A stretch of 64,000 nt of DNA, taken from contig WMCF01000067.1 in NCBI GenBank assembly GCA_009792885.1, positions 2,897,419-2,961,418 on the forward strand, given 5' to 3'. Made by a program: the position numbers and the translations under genes. The DNA comes from Eremophila alpestris peregrina. Taxonomy: Eukaryota > Chordata > Aves > Passeriformes > Alaudidae. The notes under the pieces are model-generated. The model saw only the letters and a list, made by a program, of their open reading frames with translations. It searched no databases and had not been told where the DNA came from. The first letter of the stretch is position 1, and every line of letters starts with the position of its first letter. This document shows positions 57,621 to 64,000 of the stretch, piece after piece.

Positions 57621-59024
57621 CCATCACCTTTTCCTCTGCCTGCACCGCTGGCGCTGGGCCGTGCCTCTGCTCTCCTGCGCTGACCGGGGTGCCAGGGGAG
57701 CGGGCGGCACGGGGCGGGGGTGCCGATGCTGCTCCGACATGGAATAAGTTCTTTCCCGGGCAGCTCCCCGCAAATGCCGGCTTTTCCAAAGCCTCCCCAC
57801 TGCACCGCGGTGTTTATGGCATCACCGGGATAGCGGCCCTGGGTCGCCGGCCTGGGAAGGGGGAACAGGACAAGAGTGGGAGCGGCTGGCGGGGGGACGC
57901 GGGGCTGCGGCCGGGCACTGCCCGGCTCCCCGGGGCCGGCCCCGGGTGCCTGCGGCCACCCCGAGCCACCCGGCCCCCACTCACTGCCAGGGCACAGAGG
58001 AGCTATTCAGCCCGCGCCGGGAACAACGGGGACATTTGTCTCCATCTGTGACCGCGGCCTCAACGGGGACATTGTCCCCGCGGGCCCCACTGCCGGCCCC
58101 TCGGCTCCCCGCCACCAGCCTGCCTTGGCCCCACAGCCCTGGGTGACGACGGCTGTCCCCGGGCGGTGGCACCCACCTCTCGCCAGCCACCGTCCTCCTC
58201 GTCCCGCAGGACAGCTCATGGCCTGGCTGTCACCTCCCGCAGCCGGAGCTCACCTGGCTTTGGGGAGCTCTCTCCCACACCCCGTCCCAGCCGCCTGCTC
58301 CCCGGGGCACCCTGGCCACGCACCATCAGCTCCTCTTTGTTCCCCGGCAGCTTCCCCGCCCTCCTTCCTCCCTCCCACTATGTTTCCATGGATTTATAGC
58401 CTTAATGACAGCAATATTCTGGCATCTCCAACCTTGGTGTGGCAACTGTGGATCAACCGCAGTACCACCAGCGTTTCCACCCTCCTCCAGCCACGCCAGG
58501 CAACTGGGTGCCCAGAGGGCTCAGCACTGTCGCTGCTCCATCACCCTGCATGTGGCAAGGTGAAAAAGGGGCTCCTGAGCTCCTGGATCCAACCGTGGCT
58601 CTTCCTGCTGCCTTCAGATCCACTCACTAAAGGGGGTGGTGCTGGCCTTGGGTCCCCAAGCAGGGGGTGACCACCTTGGCCATGCCTGGGACTCAACATC
58701 CCTGTTGGAGGTATTTGGGGTTCAGAGCTTGCCCCTACAGGATTTTTGAGCATCACCTTGCAGTGAGCTGGCAGTTCTTGCCTCATTCCTGGTGGCTGCC
58801 CCATCCTGCCTAACCTCATCACGACCAGTGCCCACACCAGGGGAACCTGCACAGCCCTCTGGGATGATGAAAACCCAGAACAGCTCCGTTTTCACCATCA
58901 TCATTACAAAAGGAGGGGTAAGGGCAAGTGATCACAATCACAGTCACAGGATTTGCTGTGGAATTGGTGTGTGGGAGCAAGGAGCTGTCCCACCCCTTCT
59001 CTGCAGGGCACCTCTCCTAATTCC

Positions 59025-59200
59025 AGGTTTCTCCCTCTTTTTTGGGATGGGTCACAAAAGGTTTTCCAGGTTACCCCCATGTTTTTTTGGGGGGATGGAT
59101 TGCGAAGGTTTTCCAGGTTTCCCCCTTTTCTTTTTGGAATGGGTCACAGAGTATTTCCAGTTTTCCCGTTTTTGGGGGAATGGGTTGTAAAGGGCTTCCA
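59025..59200. repeat. ~55-bp tandem repeat
   Basis: Three to four copies of a TTTTGGGATGGGTCACAAAAGG unit followed by TTTTCCAGGTTnCCCCC. Confidence 0.75.
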
Positions 59201-59819
59201 GCCAGAAGAGAGCTGCAGTGGCTGGTATGTGGCAGCTCAGCCATGGAATGCTGATGGCCTGGGGACAGATGTGACCGAGCAGGGAAGAACAACACCCCAT
59301 TTCCCACATCCACCGTGCCCCACATCCCTCGGGGGGTGACCAGGAGGGCTCCACCACCTCATCCCCACCCCGGTCCCCCCTCCCGATTTCGGGGGACAAA
59401 GCAGCACTCACTGAGAGCCGTGATGGCTGGACCGTGGGTCCCGAGGGAGCTGTGGATCCTGAGGGATTGGGGGAGGAGGCCGAGTGGGTGACAACACCGA
59501 GGGGTCACATTTGGCTGGACACACGCCTTTATCGGCCGCACAGGCCCCGGGCGGCCCGACCGGTCTGTGGCCACCAGCACCGCCCTGCCCGGGCCCTCGG
59601 CCTGGCCTCGGGAGTGGGGCCTGCAGCTGGGCTCTGCTTGGAACCCGGCTTTGCTTGTTTGGAGCCGGGGTTTTGGGGAGCTGGGGTTCGTGTGGAGCCG
59701 TGCTTGGTTTGCTTGTGGCCGTGGCTCCCGGGGCTGAGGCCCTGTTTGGAGACTCCCGCTCTGAGGGGAGCCCCGGCCCCGAGAGGGCCCCAGGGGCCGG
59801 CCCTGCTCCTCTTGGGAGA

Positions 59820-60175
59820 GGGGAAAGGAAGGAGGAAAGCAAGAACATCATAAAAGGAAAGGGAAAAGCCTTCCAACCCTCTGAAGTGGAAAAATAAAAA
59901 CAAAGAGGGGGAAAGAGGAAAATAAAAAGGGGAGGGGAAAAAAAAGGAGGGGATCCAGTGAAGGGGAAACATAAATTAAAAAGGAAACAAGAAATAAAAA
60001 GTAATAAAATGAAAAGAAAAAAAGGAAAAAAAGGAAAATTTTGCAAATTGAAAAGAATGGAAAACAAAGAGGAGAATGGAAATGGTAAAAAGAAAAAAGC
60101 ACTTAAATCAAATCGAAAGAAAAAAAAAGAAGAAAAAATTGTAAAAAAATTTTTTTAGGAAAAGAATCTAAATAT
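59820..60175. repeat. A-rich purine tract (GAAA/GGAAA)n
   Basis: About 350 bases made almost only of A and G on the plus strand, plus A/T near 60150. Low complexity, no element ends seen. Confidence 0.85.
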
Positions 60176-60574
60176 GAAAGTCCTTTAGGCTGGGTGTTCT
60201 TAACTGTTCCCTGTCTGAGCTCACTCCCTTCCAGGGGCTGTCACTCCCCGGATCCTGTGTCCCCACAGCAGTGCCAAGGGCGTTCTCCAAAAATTCCTCA
60301 GTGAGACAGAGCCGTTACCACATCTGGGGGCAAAGGTGCGCCCATAAACCCCATGAGACACCTTGTTCCCATCTGTGGTGTCTCAAAGGTGTTTAGTGGG
60401 GAAAACCCAGGACTGACAGATAACTGCGCATGCCAGGAACATATCCAGCAGGATCAGCAACCCCTGGCATCAGCCACGGATCTCCACATCCATCCACATC
60501 ACCCCCTGAGGAGCATCCCCCATGCCCAGGCAGAAGGGGTAGACAACAAACACCACCAGGAAAGCATCACCTTC

Positions 60575-60580
60575 TTTAAT
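60575..60580 (-). promoter_or_regulatory. PES1 polyadenylation signal (ATTAAA)
   Basis: The plus strand reads TTTAAT, so ATTAAA on the minus strand, about 370 bases past the PES1 stop codon (60945). Confidence 0.55.
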
Positions 60581-60944
60581 TAAAAATAAAAATACAAGGG
60601 GATATGGTTTTCTGTGTGGATACTGGGAAGCAGCTCCAGGCTCCGCACTCCTCTGCCCCAGGGAGCTCCTGGGAGCCAGGCTCCAGCACCCAGGGCTGTG
60701 CATTTTCACACAGAACGATCCCAGAGCTCTCCTTGGCCTCCTCCTCACACAGAGGTGGCATCAGCACGGAGAGGACAGTCCTTGTAACACCAATTCCGCA
60801 GAGGGGACCAGGGGAAAGGCAGAGCAGCAGGTGTATTTACAGATGGGAAACGTTTCAGATACAGCCTTTCTGTCCCAGGAGCAAAGCCAAGGGTTTTCCA
60901 CCTGAAAGCAACAGTGGAAAACCATCCAGGAGCCCCCGGCTTCT

Positions 60945-63761
60945 TCACACTTGTCGTGCCTTCTTGCTCTTCTTCTTCTGCTCCTTGAGGGCTGCATCAT
61001 GGGCTTTCCTCTTCTCAGCCAGTTTGTTGGCCTGGGGAGAGACCCCCGAGACCTCAGTCAAGGCAGGACAGAGGCTGCAATCCCTTGGTCCCACCAAAGC
61101 TCCAGGTGCACCCCTTGGTCCCACCAAAGCTCCAGGTGCATGTGGAGGATGGACCCCACGGCACTGGGATCAGGGGTGGGATATGGAGAGCAGCCACAGC
61201 CCTGAGGGGGCACAAGGAGCTCTGCCCCACCATGGGACAGCTGGGGACACTGGGAGGGACCCCAACACCTTCACCAGGGACAGGAGGAGTGGAAGGAGTG
61301 AGTGGGTTTGGAAAGAGCTCATCCCAGGGTGTAGGCGAGGGGCCCAGTCTCCGTACCTCACGGATTTTGCGCTTCTTCCCAAACATGATCTTCTTGTAGA
61401 GGTACTTCTCCCTCTTCTTCATCATCATGATGGCCAAGCGCTTCTCCTCACTCTGCTGCTCCTGCTCCAGGCGCTGCTTGTCCTCAACCCGCACCTTTCC
61501 TGCTGTCACCTTCACAGGAAGCACCTGTGGGGAGCCAAGGAGCTCAGGATACCGGGAACCCACCCTCCCTCCACAGGGACAGGCATTTCCAGCCCTTTCA
61601 CTGTGGGCCTGGGAGAGGCACAGCTCCCTCAGGACCTCTGGCAGGCCCTGACAGGGATGGGAGCAGCAGCTCATGAATGTGGGGCCAGCAGCACCCCAGA
61701 AGTGTTCCAGGCCGGGCTGGATGGGGCTTGGAGCAACCTGGGACACTGGGAGGTGTCACTGCCCATGGCAGTGGGTGGAACAAGATGAGCTTTAAGGCCC
61801 CTTCCAAACCAAACCATTCCATGACTGTTTGAGTATCCCAGAGATCCCAGGACAGGGACACCCTCAGCATCAACAGTACACTGGAGCTGCCTTCTTGGGC
61901 TCCCACCTTTTTGGCCTGAGTCTTCTGCTCTTCCATCTTCTGTAATTTCATCTCCTCTTCTTTTTCAGATTCATCTTCCTCTTCCTCCTCTTCTTTGTCA
62001 TTGTCACCTTCCTCTTCCTCCTCTTCTTCTTCCTCCTCCTCCTCTTCACTCTCTTCATCTACAAGGAGACACCACTGTTACCCCTTGGGATGCTCCAGAG
62101 CAGGCACAGCCCACCTCCCAAACTCTTCCAAGGGCTCCCAGTACCTGGATTCTCTCCCCTCTGCAGGGCCAGCAGCTTCAGCTTCTCCGGAGGGATGTAG
62201 TCACCCTCCTTCTCTGTCACGAAGGGCGAGAGATGGGGGGGAAGCAGGACCCCGGGGAAATAATCGGCCACAGGCAGGCACAGCTTGGCGTTCACCGAGT
62301 CAAAAACCCACTGCGGCTGCAGGTAGTACCTGGGCGAGGCACAGGGGTCCCACCTCAGACTCTGGAGCCTGTGGGACAGCTCTGGGATGGCTGTTCTGGG
62401 GAGGGCCCCCCTGCCTCACCCACCTGCCAACCACCTGCTTGTCCACGCGGGGCCGGTCAATGATGTGGTGGGTGATCGAGGGGTCGGTGGCATCGTAGGT
62501 GGCACCGATGCACAGGGACTTGTCCCAGGACACCTGGCCACCAAAGCACCTACAGGCAATGCCAGCAAGGAGTCAGGCGGGCAGGTGGGACCCTCAGGGT
62601 CACCCCAGCCACAGGACACGGGGTGGGTTGGCCCCAAAAGTTCTGCCAGAGAGGGAGGCCAGGGCTGCTGAGGGTCTCCTGCCCACCACGCACCGGATGA
62701 CGAAGGCCAGCGGCTCCCGGGGCACTTCCCTGTTGAGGAAGAAGCGCAGCCCCTCAAAGAGCTTCTTGTGCTTCTCCAGAGCCTCCTGCTCCTTCTTCTT
62801 GGCATCCATCAGCTCTGCTGTCTCCTGCTCAGAGCAAAGCCCTCAGTCTCCTCCCCTCACGCAGCCCTTGCCAACCCCCCCTTGGCAAAGAGGGATCTCA
62901 GGAGCTGTTCCCAAACTGCCAGCTTGGGCACAGGACAGGATCCCCCAAGGCCAGGGATGAGCCCCCCCACCAGGGTCTTACCCCCTCCACAGGGAATTCA
63001 TCCATCTCCACCTCGTCCTCGTGGGTTGGAGCCACTGCCCGGGCCAGGCTGGCGCTCAGAGCTGACAGCCTCTGCAGGGAGAGGGCACAGAGTCACATCC
63101 AGGGGATGGAAAAAGGGGCAGCCCCATGGGGGAAGGGGATTTCTCAGAGCAAGAGGCCAGAAGAGCCAGGGCCTGGACAGAATTCAGCCTCCTCTAGGCA
63201 CTACTCCCAGCACTGGGACTCTGGGAAGTCCCTGGCCATGCAGGGGGAGGCTGGTAGTGCCTGAGGCCAAGCCCAGCTGTGCCCTACAGGAACAGGGAGT
63301 TTGGGATCAGCCCCCTTCACCCTGCAGGGATCAGCTTTGTCCTTCAGTGCCACATCAGGAGGGCTGTGGGCAGGACACAAAGGCCACACAGTGTCCCCAT
63401 GGGCCACAGTGCCAGCAGTGTCCCTCACCTCCAGGTAGCTCTCTGAATCCATGGCGTACTCCTTGCCCTCTGCAGGCTTCAGCTCATCCGCAGCCTGGCT
63501 GTCGATCTGGGGAGGAAAAGGGATGTGGAGGCAGCTGCCAAAAACAGATATCCCATAAATCCCTCATTTCCACCCTCCCTCCCACCAATCAGGGTTGCCA
63601 CCACCCCAGGGTGGGACACAGTGACCCCAGGGTAGTGGCCTCACCTTTGGGGGGTACACCAGGTTCAGGGAGTGGTAGAGGCGGAAGTTGACGAAGCCCA
63701 GGAGGGTGGTGTAGAACTCGGTGAAGGTGGCCATGACCCGATAATCCACGTCTGTAGGGTG
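60945..63761 (-). CDS. PES1: PES1 (pescadillo), 3' nine coding exons (partial)
   Basis: Exons (minus): 63645-63761, 63429-63506, 62982-63071, 62694-62824, 62424-62549, 62145-62329, 61907-62058, 61357-61524, 60945-61031. The sum is 1134 bp, 377 aa plus stop, matching about residues 211-588 of human PES1. The visible part opens [19 protein letters not shown] (end of the pescadillo N domain). It then carries the BRCT domain ([47 protein letters not shown] with the conserved Trp), a Glu-rich acidic tract with 12 consecutive Glu, and a basic tail ([30 protein letters not shown]). Family knowledge: with BOP1 and WDR12 it forms the PeBoW complex needed for ITS2 processing and 60S assembly in the nucleolus. 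Upstream exons lie beyond position 64000. The neighbour order GAL3ST1-PES1 is as in human. Confidence 0.97.
61081..61140. repeat. Exact-period 30-bp direct duplication in a PES1 intron
   Basis: CCTTGGTCCCACCAAAGCTC followed by CAGGTGCA occurs twice with a period of exactly 30 bases and only the first bases differing. Confidence 0.9.
61690..61835 (+). repeat. CR1 LINE fragment (sense, 3' end)
   Basis: TTCCAGGCCGGGCTGGATGG through GGAACAAGATGAGCTTTAAG to CCAAACCAAACCATTCCATGA is the sense CR1 3' end. It lies in a PES1 intron. Confidence 0.85.
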
Positions 63762-63854
63762 CTGCCAGCACACAGGATGGGGGGACACAGGGATAAAGGA
63801 TCCCCCTCTACAGGGGCCCATCCCACCCACAGGGAGGAGGATCACATAATATCC

Positions 63855-64000
63855 CCAGGAAGGGACCCACAGGGATCATCCAGTCCCACCCCTGTCTCTG
63901 CATAGACACCCCAACAACCCCACCCTGGGCATCCCTGGCAGTGCTGTCCAAAGGCTCCTGGAGCTGTGGCAGCCTCGGGGCCGTGCCCATTCCCTGGGGA
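63855..64000 (-). repeat. CR1 LINE fragment (antisense), cut by the window end
   Basis: GGGATCATCCAGTCCCACCC, then GACACCCCAACAACCCCACC and GGCAGCCTCGGGGCCGTGCC, the reverse complement of the sense CR1 at 25140-25585. It continues past 64000, in the PES1 intron upstream of the exon at 63761. Confidence 0.85.

Larger units (their letters stand above)
54802..60560. other. Intergenic interval GAL3ST1-PES1
   Basis: No coding exon that I can support. Two CpG-rich patches (about 56060-56420 and 57640-58330) are candidates for the GAL3ST1 promoter or non-coding first exons. The interval also holds several simple repeats listed separately. Open frames in it (for example plus 54916-55911) read through microsatellite or GC-rich sequence and have no recognisable domain. 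Confidence 0.5.

Overview
This window is vertebrate nuclear DNA, almost certainly from a bird. It holds many CR1 LINE fragments, GC-rich CpG-island promoters, short GT-AG introns and dense minisatellites, as expected of an avian microchromosome. The gene order and orientation match human 22q12.2 (TBC1D10A, SF3A1, CCDC157, RNF215, SEC14L2, MTFP1, ..., GAL3ST1, PES1). I named genes from their spliced protein sequences and recalled human orthologues; no search was run. The species cannot be named from this sequence alone.

Layout. 111-9111 (-): 5' seven coding exons of TBC1D10A, running off the left edge. 11970-24145 (-): complete SF3A1, 16 coding exons, 790 aa. 24146-24713: head-to-head CpG promoter shared with CCDC157 (24714-31028, +, 10 exons, 714 aa). 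32279-35620 (-): RNF215, 9 exons, 373 aa, tail-to-tail with CCDC157. 35700-38700: simple-sequence and minisatellite DNA. 38865-43604 (+): SEC14L2, 12 exons, 403 aa. 44319-46709 (+): MTFP1, 4 exons, 159 aa, with a minisatellite and a 107-base assembly gap in intron 1. 47253-49997 (-): a gene with a zona pellucida (ZP3/ZPC-type) C-terminal domain, 8 predicted exons, 341 aa, in the interval where human has SEC14L3/4/6. 52373-54792 (-): GAL3ST1, two coding exons, 424 aa. 60945-63761 (-): the last nine coding exons of PES1, running off the right edge.

Most genes are unrelated housekeeping functions (splicing, ribosome biogenesis, Rab regulation, mitochondrial fission, lipid transfer, sulfatide synthesis) held together by old synteny. 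The least expected item is the ZP gene. It keeps the ZP-C cysteine pattern, the TVGPL hydrophobic patch and a transmembrane tail, but I found no ZP-N domain and no furin site, and its stop codon lies inside the AATAAA polyadenylation signal. Other points of note are two GC-AG introns, a perfect 14-bp inverted repeat of CCAAT boxes at the TBC1D10A promoter, a CR1 nested inside another CR1, and several minisatellites that create long spurious ORFs. Exon boundaries were placed by hand from splice sites and reading-frame continuity; every multi-exon CDS given here keeps frame across all its junctions.
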